Below are positions 1 through 9,993 of a stretch of DNA of 64,000 nt, one piece after another. Origin of the DNA: Mageeibacillus sp. UBA6980 (GTDB lineage Bacteria > Bacillota > Clostridia > Saccharofermentanales > Saccharofermentanaceae); the NCBI GenBank assembly GCA_002450095.1, contig DJYK01000026.1:86864-150863 (forward strand), read 5' to 3'. Every line of letters starts with the position of its first letter. Position 1 is the first letter of the stretch. Both the position numbers and the translations under genes were made by a program. The notes beneath the pieces were generated by a model. That model was given only the letters and a program-made list of their open reading frames with translations, was not told the DNA's origin and searched no databases.

Positions 1-24
1 GCTCCGAGATCGGCTCCGAGATCG
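1..24 (+). repeat. Two tandem copies of a 12-bp unit
   Basis: The unit GCTCCGAGATCG occurs twice head to tail at the window edge, encoding A-P-R-S twice in the partial gene. More copies may lie upstream. It precedes the membrane segment and would form a short flexible, basic cytoplasmic tail. Confidence 0.6.
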
Positions 25-873
25 ACTTTGAAAGATTCTTCGCCGAGAGTAAAGATCAACCTTCCGGAGCGTCCCGTAAAACCGCGCGTCATCTATTGGC
101 CTTTTGTACTCTCGCTTGTATGCGCGATGTCGATGTTTGTTATGGTCATACTCTTTGCCGTGTTTTCCGATAAAGCGGAGACAGAAGGAAATGCGGTCGT
201 GACTTCTTCTGTATCTTCCTCGACGGGAACCGCATCTGAAGATCAGGTGCAGACAGAGGCCCCTGCGACAGATATATCCGATGTGCTGATCGGCGATATA
301 GCGGATCAGATCTACAGGGCAGAACCAATTACGATAGCTTTCTCAATCTCACATAATGATGAGATCTTAGTTGAGGATACGGATTATACCGTCACTTATC
401 AGAATAACATCGGTGTGGGCACCGCGACAGCCGTCTTTGAAGGAATAGGACCCGCTTATACAGGTTCTTTCAGTGCTTCTTTCAATATTATTACCGGTGA
501 CCCCGTATGCGACGATCCTTCGAATGCCGGGAAACTGGAATTCATAATGAGGCTTTACGGAGGTATGCTCGGGAGAGCGCCTTCGCTCGACGAACTGATC
601 TTACAGACCGGAAGACTTGTATCGGGTGAAATATCGGGACAGGAACTCGTAAATGAAGTGGCATTCAGTGAAGAATGCGACGCCAGAGGCCTTTCCGATA
701 CTGATTTTGTAAATGCATTCTACGCCGGTGTTCTCGGAAGACCCGCTGATGACGAAGGACTGTCTTATAATGTATCGCTGCTTGAAGGCGGTATGTCCAG
801 ACAGGATCTTATCAACAGCATAATGGGCGCTCCGGGCGGAGAATTTGAGAATCTGATCAATTCATTGGGCTGA
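1..873 (+). CDS. DUF4214 membrane-anchored extracellular protein (5' partial)
   Basis: The frame is open from the first base, so the gene probably begins upstream; the TTG at 28 is only the first in-window start codon. Numbered from that TTG, residues about 21-47 form one hydrophobic membrane segment, followed by a Ser/Thr/Glu-rich linker (about 50-80). Residues about 85-152 resemble the small bacterial Ig-like fold with the pattern DYTVTYQNN and GTATAVFEGIG. Residues about 165-281 match the DUF4214 pattern, with the repeated elements YGGMLGRAPS and YAGVLGRPAD. DUF4214 is frequent in secreted or surface proteins and its exact role is unknown. The protein is probably held in the membrane with its C-terminal part outside. 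Function is not assigned. Confidence 0.75.
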   Translation, partial: APRSAPRSTLKDSSPRVKINLPERPVKPRVIYWPFVLSLVCAMSMFVMVILFAVFSDKAETEGNAVVTSSVSSSTGTASEDQVQTEAPATDISDVLIGDIADQIYRAEPITIAFSISHNDEILVEDTDYTVTYQNNIGVGTATAVFEGIGPAYTGSFSASFNIITGDPVCDDPSNAGKLEFIMRLYGGMLGRAPSLDELILQTGRLVSGEISGQELVNEVAFSEECDARGLSDTDFVNAFYAGVLGRPADDEGLSYNVSLLEGGMSRQDLINSIMGAPGGEFENLINSLG

Positions 874-898
874 TCAACAGGATAGGGGATAACAAAAA

Positions 899-2020
899 GT
901 GAGCGAGAACAATAATCTTAAGTTAAGGTCAATTAAATGTCCTACTTGCGGAGGACAGATAGATTTTGAAGTCGGCCGTAACAAGGCGGCCTGCCCGTAC
1001 TGCGGCGGCGATGTCGTGATCGACGATCCCGGATGGTTAGGAGAACTGGACAGGTACGATCTCAAGCTTCAAAATGCAAGGGATGCGCTTAACAACAAGG
1101 AATGGGGAAGAGCGTATTCTTTGTATGAAGAGTGTATCCGTATCAAAGACAGTGATGCGGAATGCTGGCAGGGCAAGATCGAAGCAAGGACCAAAGGGTT
1201 AAGCGCAAGTTTTGACGAGAGGACAGAGGGAAACTTCCGATGCTTTCTTAACAGATCCTATAAAGGCGAGAGCGATCCTTTTGCAGCAAGATATAAAGAA
1301 TACCTTCTTAAGGTTGCCGATTATGATGCTTCGAATGCCGTCAGTAATGCCAAAGACAACATCGAATACTTCAAGCGCATGATCGAATCGTCCAATGCGC
1401 GTATCGATGAGACTCAGGGAAAGATACGGCAGATCGGGAATCAGCCAACCGCTGAGGTTGCGGAAAAAAGATACGGAAGCACCAAAGTAAGGCTTATATT
1501 GAATACCGTTCTCCTGTTCTTAGCGCCCGTTCTGGTGCTCGGTTTTGCTGTTTTGGCTTCTTATCTTGTAATTAAGGCTTTTACCGGAGATGTTCATTTG
1601 ATCGGGATCATCGCATCGATAATCGCCGCACTGATATTTGTCGGCGTCACAAAACTCGTGTGGAAGAATTACAGGCGCGTTATCGATTCTTTCAAGCGCA
1701 GAAGAAATGACAAACTTGCGGAAGATAAGCACAACGATGAACTCGAGAAGCATAAAAAGGAACTTATCAGCAACCGCGAGAATGACATAAACGTCGCGTC
1801 CGACATGATCGAGTATCTTAGCGAGGCTATAAAGGATATCGAAGCCTATATAGGCATAGACAGAGACAAGAGGGTTCAATCGTTCTATAAGCAGCATCTT
1901 GATGATGCCGGACTTACAAACGATATAACGGTCGATCCCTTAATAACACAATTTGGCGAGCGCGAGAAGAATTATAAAAAACAGGTCGGATATAAATACG
2001 TAACCATAAGAGAGTATTGA
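899..2020 (+). CDS. Zinc-ribbon membrane protein of unknown function
   Basis: A 373-aa protein starting at GTG, 25 bases after the DUF4214 gene, with a purine-rich but weak ribosome site. The N-terminus holds a zinc ribbon with two CxxC pairs (C14/C17 and C32/C35). A charged helical region follows (about 45-190) that may contain one TPR-like unit (KEWGRAYSLYEECIRI). Two membrane helices lie at about 198-222 and 232-254, followed by a Lys/Glu-rich, probably coiled-coil tail. No signal peptide or catalytic motif is visible. I do not recognise a named family beyond the zinc ribbon. It may be co-transcribed with the gene before it. Confidence 0.7.
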   Translation: MSENNNLKLRSIKCPTCGGQIDFEVGRNKAACPYCGGDVVIDDPGWLGELDRYDLKLQNARDALNNKEWGRAYSLYEECIRIKDSDAECWQGKIEARTKGLSASFDERTEGNFRCFLNRSYKGESDPFAARYKEYLLKVADYDASNAVSNAKDNIEYFKRMIESSNARIDETQGKIRQIGNQPTAEVAEKRYGSTKVRLILNTVLLFLAPVLVLGFAVLASYLVIKAFTGDVHLIGIIASIIAALIFVGVTKLVWKNYRRVIDSFKRRRNDKLAEDKHNDELEKHKKELISNRENDINVASDMIEYLSEAIKDIEAYIGIDRDKRVQSFYKQHLDDAGLTNDITVDPLITQFGEREKNYKKQVGYKYVTIREY

Positions 2021-2131
2021 CGGTGTGTCCTATTAATGGGATATATTTCTGCCGGGCGTAAATTGTAATAAAGAAATCCGCCGATAAAGTGTTAGTATAG
2101 ATTCACATACCATTTTTGAGAGGAATAGAAG

Positions 2132-3196
2132 ATGACCAAGGCGGTAAATGTCGGCGGAATTATTCTGGGAGGCGGTAATCCTGTCAGGATACAATCCATG
2201 AATAATACTAAGACTTCTGATGTTCAGGGTACGCTTGAGCAGATTAGAAGACTATATGACGCCGGCTGTGACATCACGAGAGTCACGGTCCCCGATATGG
2301 AATCCGCCGAGGCTCTTACGGAGATCACATCCAAGTCTCCTATTCCGGTTGTCGCAGACATCCATTTTGACTATCGGCTCGCCATCGAAGCGGCAAGACA
2401 CGGAGCGTCCAAGATCAGGATCAATCCCGGTAATATCGGAGGACCCGATAAGCTCCGTCTGGTTGCCGATGAGTGTAAACAGAGAGGTATACCGATCAGG
2501 GTCGGCGTTAATTCCGGTTCTATTGACCGGAAACTCGTCAGTGAATACGGCGGGGTATGTGCCGAGAATATGACCAAGAGTGCATTGGACGCAGTTAAGC
2601 TCCTAGAAGATGTCGATTTTGACGATATCGTCATATCTATCAAATCCAGCAGCCCGAAGCTTACCATCGATACATACAGATTGATGAGCAAGGCATGCGA
2701 TTATCCGCTTCATGTCGGAGTTACGGAAGCGGGTACATTAAGAGAAGGCGTTATCAAATCCGCAGTCGGCATAGGCGCACTTCTTGCCGAAGGTATCGGA
2801 GACACGATAAGAGTATCTCTTACCGGTGACCCTGTTGACGAAGTGTTCGCGGCAAGAAGCATTCTCAAGGCTTTGGATCTTCGCTCCGGCGGGATAACCT
2901 TTGTATCCTGCCCCACCTGCGGCAGGACCGAAGTTCCGCTTATTGAGATAGCGAACGAGATCGAGAAGAGGATAGCGGGGCTTCCGTATGATCTTAAGGT
3001 CTCGGTTATGGGATGTGCAGTTAACGGCCCGGGCGAAGCCAGGGATTCCGATATAGGTCTTGCCGGAGGTAAAGATGAATTCCTCCTTTTTGAGAAAGGT
3101 CAGATCATAAGGAAACTTAAGGCGCAGACTGCGGTAGACGAGTTTGTTGAAGAAGTCAGGAAACTCGGTGAAGAGAAGAAGAGAATTCAATCTTAA
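2132..3196 (+). CDS. ispG: (E)-4-hydroxy-3-methylbut-2-enyl-diphosphate synthase
   Basis: This 354-aa protein is IspG (GcpE), the [4Fe-4S] enzyme that reductively converts MEcPP to HMBPP in the MEP isoprenoid pathway. The N-terminal TIM-barrel start (VRIQSMNNTKTSD) and the stretch RINPGNIG are typical. The cluster-binding cysteines are seen in SCPTCGRTE and in MGCAVNGPGEA near the C-terminus. The length fits the bacterial two-domain form. GAGAGGA precedes the ATG. polC starts 10 bases downstream, and ispG-polC adjacency is common in Firmicutes, where both follow the dxr/rseP genes. Confidence 0.96.
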   Translation: MTKAVNVGGIILGGGNPVRIQSMNNTKTSDVQGTLEQIRRLYDAGCDITRVTVPDMESAEALTEITSKSPIPVVADIHFDYRLAIEAARHGASKIRINPGNIGGPDKLRLVADECKQRGIPIRVGVNSGSIDRKLVSEYGGVCAENMTKSALDAVKLLEDVDFDDIVISIKSSSPKLTIDTYRLMSKACDYPLHVGVTEAGTLREGVIKSAVGIGALLAEGIGDTIRVSLTGDPVDEVFAARSILKALDLRSGGITFVSCPTCGRTEVPLIEIANEIEKRIAGLPYDLKVSVMGCAVNGPGEARDSDIGLAGGKDEFLLFEKGQIIRKLKAQTAVDEFVEEVRKLGEEKKRIQS

Positions 3197-3205
3197 GAGG
3201 AAGAT

Positions 3206-6200
3206 ATGAGAAATCTGTTGAAGCAGTTAGGGCTGGGGCCGGAGTTTGAAGACGGTCTTGGCGGTTTAAAGGTCATCAAAATTGACTACTATAAGAATGA
3301 TAATCTGATAACGTTCAAGCTTTCCGGTGATGATAATCCGGAGGTTGAAGCGCTGCTTACCAAGCTTACCGTCGTTATGGGCGAGAAGACTAATTCGCTT
3401 GTACGATTCGTCTTTGATAAACCCTCTCGTCCCGTTAGATTTGGCGGAGTAGATCCCGAGATCATGAGGATGCTCGAGGAAGAAGAGCGTTTGAAGAAAG
3501 AGCGTAAAGAAGCGAAGAAGAAAGAGGAAACGCAGAAGGTCGGTAAGAATTCCTGGGTAGCGAAGGCTAAGGAACAGAAGCAGCAGTACGGTGACGGACC
3601 CGATAAGAAGTTTAAGCCGAAGAAGAATTCGGATTCGTTATTCGGGCGTGTTATCGCCAATGCCCCCAAGGTGAATATAGCCGAACTGGATGATTACAGC
3701 CAGAATGTCAATATCGAGGGCTCTATTGTCGTCCTCGAGGATGAAGCGAAGAACGGAATATTAAAGCTTACTAAGGCAGGAACATGGGTAATAGCCAAGT
3801 TCCATATCATTGATGCGACCGGCGGAACCGATGCCCTGATGTTCCTGAAGCCCGAAGAGGCAGACAACTTCGAGAAGAATTATGCCGGCGGAGGCTATGC
3901 AGGCTTCCAGGTATCATCGAGTTATGACAGGAATGAACGGATCGTTAAGGTCACCGGTATGTATGAGGCGACTCCGCCTGCTCCGAGGACAGACGACTGC
4001 AAGTATAAGAGAGTAGAGCTTCATGTCCACTCCAAGATGAGTGAGAAGGATGCCATCAGTAACCCTGCCGATATAATGAAACTCGCCGCTTCATTCGGAC
4101 ACAGAGCATGTGCCATAACCGACCACGGCGTTGTTCAGGGATTCCCGCAGGCTTTTGAAGCCGTAAAGAAGATCAATAAGAAGCGCGGCGAAGGCGAAGA
4201 GAAGTTCAAGTGTATTCTCGGCTGCGAAGGATACCTCGCCGATGACGGCCCTACGATATTCTATAATCTTCCTTATATCCCTGATAAGGATAACGGAGAA
4301 CTTACGGTTCCTGTTAAGGCTGTAGGCGAGTTTGTAACGATCTCGATCGAGACTGACGGACCGGATGTAAGCACCGATACATTCACAAGGGTGGCTGCAA
4401 GTAAATACAGACTTAAAGGTTATAAGGGGATCCGTCCCGTCGAGGAGGGCGAGACCGATGCTCAGGCCCAGGAATTCGCATCTCACGATATCGACAGAAG
4501 CCTTTGGAATCCGGAAGAGATACCGGAGCAGCTTCGTGATGAGAATCTTCCCGGACTTGCGAATAATAAAGAAGACGGACCGTCTCATGTGATAAATATC
4601 GATAATGAGGTAAGGACTCCTTATTCCGATGACGATTCCGAGACAGTGCCCGAAGAGATTGTCTACGAGCATGTTGCGGATTTCTATGCCGAGGTTGATG
4701 ATAAGATCTACGAAGGTTCAGGCGAGCCTTGTGATTCTTATTTCCGTATGGGCGAGCTCGTTGATTTCATCGGTGATGCTTACGTCGCAGGTGAAGGGAT
4801 CCTCACGACCCTTGGGTATCTTCGCCGTGCAGGTTACGGTATCAATATCGAAGACCATAAGTACTACAGGAATAAGTTCATACAGCCTGCGATCGTTGTA
4901 GAAGATATAAGACGCTTCGCGCCTCCTTCGAGCGTTACGTCATGTGAACCTTCTTCGGGATATGATCTTCTTGATAAGGCCATAAAGGATGCTTCTTACA
5001 TCATAGACTACATAACCGAATCGGCTACTGTCGATCCTGTTGAGATGAATAAGAGGATCGGACATAAGGATACATCTTATATCAAGTCCAAGGATTGTCC
5101 GAGCTACCATATCATCTATCTCGTAAGGAATAATCTCGGTCTTTATAATCTCTACAGACTCGTATCAGAGTCGAATGTTCACTATTACTACAGAAGACCC
5201 AGAACACCTAAGAGTCTTCTCAAGTATTTTAATTCGTCGATTATCATCGGCGGCGCTTGTGAGCGCGGCGAGATCTACAGGGCCGTAATGAGAAAGTATA
5301 AGGAATGCGGTAAGGATCCTTCCCAAACTCTCGAGGCATTGAAGAACGATCCTGAATTTAAGGATATCTTAAACCTTTACGATTATGTCGAGATCCAGCC
5401 TTTGTGCAACAATATGTTCCTCACCAGACAGGATATCCGTAAGTCTGATACCGGTCCTGTCCAGCTGTTTGAGAATGATATCCGCAATGTAAATGTTCTC
5501 CTCGCTGACGTGGCAGATGCTTTTGATATGCCTTTGATAGCAACGACGGACTCTCATTTCCTTAACAAGGAAGACGGCATGTACAGGAAGTATATGCTCA
5601 TGGATATGGATTTTTCCGATGCCGACATGCAGTCTGATCTTTACTTCAGAAGCACACAGGAGATGCTTGACGAGTTCTCGTATCTCGGAGAAGAACGGGC
5701 GTTTAAAGCAGTCGTTACAAACACCAATATGATCGCTGATAAGATCGAGTATGGCATTAAGCCGTTCCCGGATGGCACATATCCTCCGATGATCGCCAGA
5801 GCCGCTTCGGATGTGCGTGATATAGCATATACGAGAGCCAATAAACTCTACAGGCATAACGGGGTACTGGATCCCGTTGTTAAGGAACGTCTCGACAGTG
5901 AGCTCAATTCCATCATCGGTCACGGATTCGCGATCATGTACTATATCGCGTACAGACTTGTTAAGAACTCGAATAACGAAGGATTTATCGTAGGTTCCAG
6001 AGGATCGGTAGGATCTTCGTTTACCGCTACGATGCTCGGAATATCCGAGGTTAATCCTCTCGTTCCTCACTACAGATGTCCGAAGTGCTGTTATGTAGAG
6101 TTTAATAATACCGGTGAATACGGTTCCGGATATGATCTTCCCTTGAAGAACTGTCCCGAATGCGGTACTGAAATGAAGCGTGACGGACAGGATATACCGT

Positions 6201-7714
6201 TTGCAACGTTCCTCGGGTTCTATGGTGACAAACAGCCCGATATCGATCTTAACTTCTCGAGCCTGAACCAGGCATCCGCCCATAAGTATGTCGACTATCT
6301 GTTCGGTCCCACACATACATTTAAGGCAGGTACGGTCGGTACTTATGCCGATAAGAACGCTCTGGCCGTCGCGAGATCCGCCTGCGAGAAGATGGGAACG
6401 CCGTACAATACCGGCGAGCTTATCTATATGTCCAAGGGGATCATGGGTGTTAAGAGGACAACATCACAGCATCCGGGAGGTATCGTTGTTATACCTAAGG
6501 AGCAGGATGTGTATGAGTTTACGCCCATACAGTATCCGGCGAATAAGACAGACTGCGGGATCATTACGACACACTTCGATTTCCGTGCCATGCACGATAC
6601 GATTCTTAAGCTCGATATCTTAGGTCACCTTGATCCTACGGTTCTTCGTATGCTCCATCTTCTTACCGGGATCGAGATAACGGATATACCGGTACCTGAT
6701 GCCAAAGTTATGTCGTTGCTGGAATCAACCGATGCACTCGGTTTCCCGATCGAGGAATCCGAGGCGGGTTCTGCCACTATCGGATTGTCGGAGTTGGGTA
6801 CACCTATGGCCAGAGGCATGATCAAGGAGACAAAGCCGACAAGGTTCTATGATCTTGTTCAGCTGATGGGCCTTTCTCACGGTACCGACGTATGGAAGGG
6901 CAATGCCCAGGATCTTATAACAGAAGGTATCTGCGACCTTAATTCGGTTATCGGATGCCGTGACTCCATCATGACACGCCTTATCTACTGGGGACTCGAT
7001 AATAAGGATGCTTTCGATATCATGGAGGCTGTTCGTAAAGGTAAAGTCGCCAAGGGTGAGGTTGCCGAGAAATGGGAGAAGTGGAAAACTAGCATGAAGG
7101 AACACAATGTTCCCGATTGGTATATCAGTTCGTGTGAGAAGATCAAGTACATGTTCCCGAAGGCGCACGCAGCCGCATATTCGATATCCACTCTGCGAGT
7201 CGCCTGGTTCAAGGTCTATTATCCCGAAGAATACTACTGCGCCTACTTCACCATCCGCGGTGAAGAATTCGATGCGGAGTATATGTGCCGCGGGATGGAT
7301 ACATTAAAGGCAAGAATGGATGATCTTAAGAACCTTATGCATTCGCGGGAGAGTTCGGCAAAGAAGGCTCAGGACGAGTTCTTCCTGTGTGAACTCGTTG
7401 CGGAGATGTATCACAGAGGGATCGTATTTGATCCCATAGATATCAGGACATCACATGCCACTGATTTTACAAAGGTGTCTAAGGGGCATATATTGCCGCC
7501 TTTGGATTCTATCGATACGATATCGGCTTCAATGGCGAAGGGAATAACCGAAGCCAGGGATCAGGAACCGTTTAAGAACCGGGAAGAACTGATGCAAAGG
7601 GGTAAGATAGGTCAGTCTGCCGTCCAGAAGCTTGCCGATTACGGGCTGCTCGATGATATGCCCGAATCTTCGCAGATTGACCTGTTCTCACTGCTTGACG
7701 GCGGGAATGAATAA
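3206..7714 (+). CDS. polC: DNA polymerase III PolC, alpha subunit, with degenerate exonuclease domain
   Basis: This 1502-aa PolC is the replicative polymerase of low-GC Gram-positives. In order: N-terminal domain; Lys/Glu-rich linker (about 90-150); OB fold (about 165-255); PHP part 1 (VELHVHSKMS, AITDHGVVQGFP); a region where PolC normally carries a DEDDh 3'-5' exonuclease (about 373-605); PHP part 2 (YHIIYLVRNNLGLYNLY, ATTDSHFL); polymerase core with RGSVGSS, a CxxC...CxxC zinc site near 958-980 and the catalytic PDIDLNFS (D1012, D1014); C-terminal helix-hairpin region. The exonuclease region aligns with the family but S380 replaces the first catalytic Asp, T535 the motif II Asp and D590 the motif III His; only E382 and D595 seem retained. 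Proofreading in cis is therefore doubtful. The stop codon overlaps the priA start by one base. Confidence 0.95.
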   Translation: MRNLLKQLGLGPEFEDGLGGLKVIKIDYYKNDNLITFKLSGDDNPEVEALLTKLTVVMGEKTNSLVRFVFDKPSRPVRFGGVDPEIMRMLEEEERLKKERKEAKKKEETQKVGKNSWVAKAKEQKQQYGDGPDKKFKPKKNSDSLFGRVIANAPKVNIAELDDYSQNVNIEGSIVVLEDEAKNGILKLTKAGTWVIAKFHIIDATGGTDALMFLKPEEADNFEKNYAGGGYAGFQVSSSYDRNERIVKVTGMYEATPPAPRTDDCKYKRVELHVHSKMSEKDAISNPADIMKLAASFGHRACAITDHGVVQGFPQAFEAVKKINKKRGEGEEKFKCILGCEGYLADDGPTIFYNLPYIPDKDNGELTVPVKAVGEFVTISIETDGPDVSTDTFTRVAASKYRLKGYKGIRPVEEGETDAQAQEFASHDIDRSLWNPEEIPEQLRDENLPGLANNKEDGPSHVINIDNEVRTPYSDDDSETVPEEIVYEHVADFYAEVDDKIYEGSGEPCDSYFRMGELVDFIGDAYVAGEGILTTLGYLRRAGYGINIEDHKYYRNKFIQPAIVVEDIRRFAPPSSVTSCEPSSGYDLLDKAIKDASYIIDYITESATVDPVEMNKRIGHKDTSYIKSKDCPSYHIIYLVRNNLGLYNLYRLVSESNVHYYYRRPRTPKSLLKYFNSSIIIGGACERGEIYRAVMRKYKECGKDPSQTLEALKNDPEFKDILNLYDYVEIQPLCNNMFLTRQDIRKSDTGPVQLFENDIRNVNVLLADVADAFDMPLIATTDSHFLNKEDGMYRKYMLMDMDFSDADMQSDLYFRSTQEMLDEFSYLGEERAFKAVVTNTNMIADKIEYGIKPFPDGTYPPMIARAASDVRDIAYTRANKLYRHNGVLDPVVKERLDSELNSIIGHGFAIMYYIAYRLVKNSNNEGFIVGSRGSVGSSFTATMLGISEVNPLVPHYRCPKCCYVEFNNTGEYGSGYDLPLKNCPECGTEMKRDGQDIPFATFLGFYGDKQPDIDLNFSSLNQASAHKYVDYLFGPTHTFKAGTVGTYADKNALAVARSACEKMGTPYNTGELIYMSKGIMGVKRTTSQHPGGIVVIPKEQDVYEFTPIQYPANKTDCGIITTHFDFRAMHDTILKLDILGHLDPTVLRMLHLLTGIEITDIPVPDAKVMSLLESTDALGFPIEESEAGSATIGLSELGTPMARGMIKETKPTRFYDLVQLMGLSHGTDVWKGNAQDLITEGICDLNSVIGCRDSIMTRLIYWGLDNKDAFDIMEAVRKGKVAKGEVAEKWEKWKTSMKEHNVPDWYISSCEKIKYMFPKAHAAAYSISTLRVAWFKVYYPEEYYCAYFTIRGEEFDAEYMCRGMDTLKARMDDLKNLMHSRESSAKKAQDEFFLCELVAEMYHRGIVFDPIDIRTSHATDFTKVSKGHILPPLDSIDTISASMAKGITEARDQEPFKNREELMQRGKIGQSAVQKLADYGLLDDMPESSQIDLFSLLDGGNE

Positions 7715-9990
7715 TGAAAGCATGTAAGGTACTGCTGCGCGAGTCTGTAAGACAGACAGATAAGGCTTATACCTACGGGATCCCGGATGATCTTGAAGAC
7801 AAGATCACCGAAGGATCCTATGTAAAAGTGCCGTTCGGCTTCGGTAACAGAAAGGAGATTGCTCTTGTCGTAAAGGTTCTGTCTGATCTGTCGAATCTCG
7901 GATTTGATAAGTCAAAGCTAAAGAATGTTTCTGAGCTTCTTGATCTCTATCCCGTTATGAAGAAAGACCAGTTGGCCATGATAGAGCCTCTTAAGTCAAG
8001 GCTCTTGTGTACATCCGGAGAAATCATCTCGATGATGGTCCCTTCTGCCGTAGGTACCGTTGCTAAGGCAAAGGGCACGTTTGCAGATATAGTATCGGAA
8101 GAGGCCGCCAAAGCGGAGCTTGCTTCCGGTAAAATGCGTTCCGCATCACAGATGAATATCCTTGAGTTCCTTTTGGCTGAAGGAGTTACCGAGAAGAAGA
8201 CTTTATTAAGTCTTACGAATTCGACAGATGTTCAGCTCAGAGCATTAAGGGATAAAGGATTGATCTCCTTATCGACAAGGATGTTAAGAAGGGAAGAGAC
8301 CAAATGTCAGACAGATTCCGGGGAGAGTGATACATCGGAATCCTTCAGAGTCGTCCATGATCTTAATGATGAACAGAAGAATGCTTTCGACAAGGTTAAG
8401 GAGTCTATAGGAAGCCCCGGAGTCTTTCTTCTTCACGGAATAACCGGAAGCGGTAAGACTGAAGTGTATCTTAAATGTGCAGGCGAGGTCCTCGAGCGCG
8501 GGGGCAGCGTTATCTATCTTGTTCCCGAGATCTCACTTACTCCTCAGACAGTAAGCTGGATCAGAGGACGTTTTAAGGATGCCGCAGCCGTTATGCACAG
8601 CCGTCTTACGGATCGTCAGAGATACGATGAATGGGACCGTATAAGAAGAGGAGAAGCGAGGATCGTTGTAGGTCCCAGAAGCTCGATATTCGCCCCTGTC
8701 GAGAATCTCATGCTGATCATCATAGATGAGGAGCATGATCCTTCATATAAGTCAGAATCTTTCCCGAGATATAATACCAAGGACATCGCGATATTAAGGA
8801 TGAGAATGGCCTCGTGTCCGCTCGTTCTGGGCTCTGCGACGCCTCTTATTACTTCCTATTTCGCAGCGGTCAACGGCGCCTATACTCTCCTGAAACTTAA
8901 TAAGAGAGCATCGTCTGATTCAGTTTTACCAGAAGTTACTATCGTAGATATGAAGTCACAGATAAAGGAAGGATACGGAGATCTGCTGTCCGGACCTTTA
9001 CGTGTCGCGATGGCAAGGGCCTTCTCACAGGATCAACAGGTCATGCTGTTTCTTAACAGGAGAGGATTCTCGAGAACTCTGGTATGCACGACCTGCGGCG
9101 AACCGGTGTATTGTCCCAATTGTTCCGTTGCCATGACGCTCCATAACAGCAGAAGACTGTCGGTAAGGCAGCTTATCTGTCATTACTGCGGATATACGAT
9201 CCCTGCCGATCAGGTTCAATGCCGGGAATGTGACGGAGTTAAATTTAAAAGAGCCGGAATAGGTACTCAGCAGCTCGAGGAGATATTAAAGGAACTTTAT
9301 CCCGACAGGACTATACTTCGAATGGATCAGGATACTACAATGCTTCCGGGATCGCATGAGAGTATCCTGAATCAGTTCCGAGAGCATAAAGCGGATGTTC
9401 TTATCGGGACACAGATGATCGCCAAGGGGCATGATTTCCCGAGCGTCACGGTTGTCGGCGTATTGGGAGCCGATCTTATCTCGATGTCCTCTGACTATAA
9501 GGCTTCGGAGCGAGGCTTCGAGCTTATAACTCAGGCGGCGGGAAGAGCGGGGAGAGCCGAAGCAAAAGGTAAGGTATTCTTACAGAGCCTGAGGCCTGAC
9601 AATCCCCTCCTCATGTATGCCGCAGATCAGGATTATGATGAGTTCTATAAGTCGGAAATACAGTACAGGGAAGCGATGAAGCTCCCTCCTTTCAAGGCCG
9701 TAGGAGAGATCGTTCTTTCTTTGCCAGATGAGGACATGCTCATGCAAAGGACCTCTGAATTGGGTAAGTACCTGAATGATTTTCTTTCTTATCAGGATAA
9801 GAGATTGGGATTTGAACTGTTTGGTCCTGTTCCGGCGCCGATATATGAGTTAAGAGGACGATTCCGCAATATATTCATGATAAAATCTTTGAAGAAATCT
9901 TACCTTAATGAGGTATTCAAACAGGTTATGGAGGATTTTGATCCTTCGATATATCCGATCTCTTTTGATAACGATGCAGGGGGAAGTTGA
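7714..9990 (+). CDS. priA: Primosomal protein N' (replication restart helicase)
   Basis: PriA (758 aa) is a superfamily 2 3'-5' helicase that reloads the replisome at stalled forks. The divergent N-terminal DNA-binding domain spans about 1-200. The helicase core shows Walker A GITGSGKTEVYL, the DEEHD box, and motif VI in QAAGRAGRAEAKGK. Between the helicase lobes sit the eight zinc-binding cysteines (CTTC, CPNC, CHYC, CREC). Its ATG overlaps the polC stop, so the two replication proteins are translationally coupled. Confidence 0.96.
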   Translation: MKACKVLLRESVRQTDKAYTYGIPDDLEDKITEGSYVKVPFGFGNRKEIALVVKVLSDLSNLGFDKSKLKNVSELLDLYPVMKKDQLAMIEPLKSRLLCTSGEIISMMVPSAVGTVAKAKGTFADIVSEEAAKAELASGKMRSASQMNILEFLLAEGVTEKKTLLSLTNSTDVQLRALRDKGLISLSTRMLRREETKCQTDSGESDTSESFRVVHDLNDEQKNAFDKVKESIGSPGVFLLHGITGSGKTEVYLKCAGEVLERGGSVIYLVPEISLTPQTVSWIRGRFKDAAAVMHSRLTDRQRYDEWDRIRRGEARIVVGPRSSIFAPVENLMLIIIDEEHDPSYKSESFPRYNTKDIAILRMRMASCPLVLGSATPLITSYFAAVNGAYTLLKLNKRASSDSVLPEVTIVDMKSQIKEGYGDLLSGPLRVAMARAFSQDQQVMLFLNRRGFSRTLVCTTCGEPVYCPNCSVAMTLHNSRRLSVRQLICHYCGYTIPADQVQCRECDGVKFKRAGIGTQQLEEILKELYPDRTILRMDQDTTMLPGSHESILNQFREHKADVLIGTQMIAKGHDFPSVTVVGVLGADLISMSSDYKASERGFELITQAAGRAGRAEAKGKVFLQSLRPDNPLLMYAADQDYDEFYKSEIQYREAMKLPPFKAVGEIVLSLPDEDMLMQRTSELGKYLNDFLSYQDKRLGFELFGPVPAPIYELRGRFRNIFMIKSLKKSYLNEVFKQVMEDFDPSIYPISFDNDAGGS

Positions 9991-9993
9991 TCT

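Noticed and set aside
4200..5020. Possible intein or foreign insertion in PolC
   Set aside because: No intein splice motifs are present and the segment aligns with the normal exonuclease position (FVTISIETDG, VAGEG, DKAIKD), so it is a degenerate native domain.
5369..6316. Open frame of 315 codons on the minus strand inside polC
   Set aside because: It lies opposite the intact PolC coding sequence, has no ribosome site and its translation has no recognisable motif; it is a shadow of codon bias.
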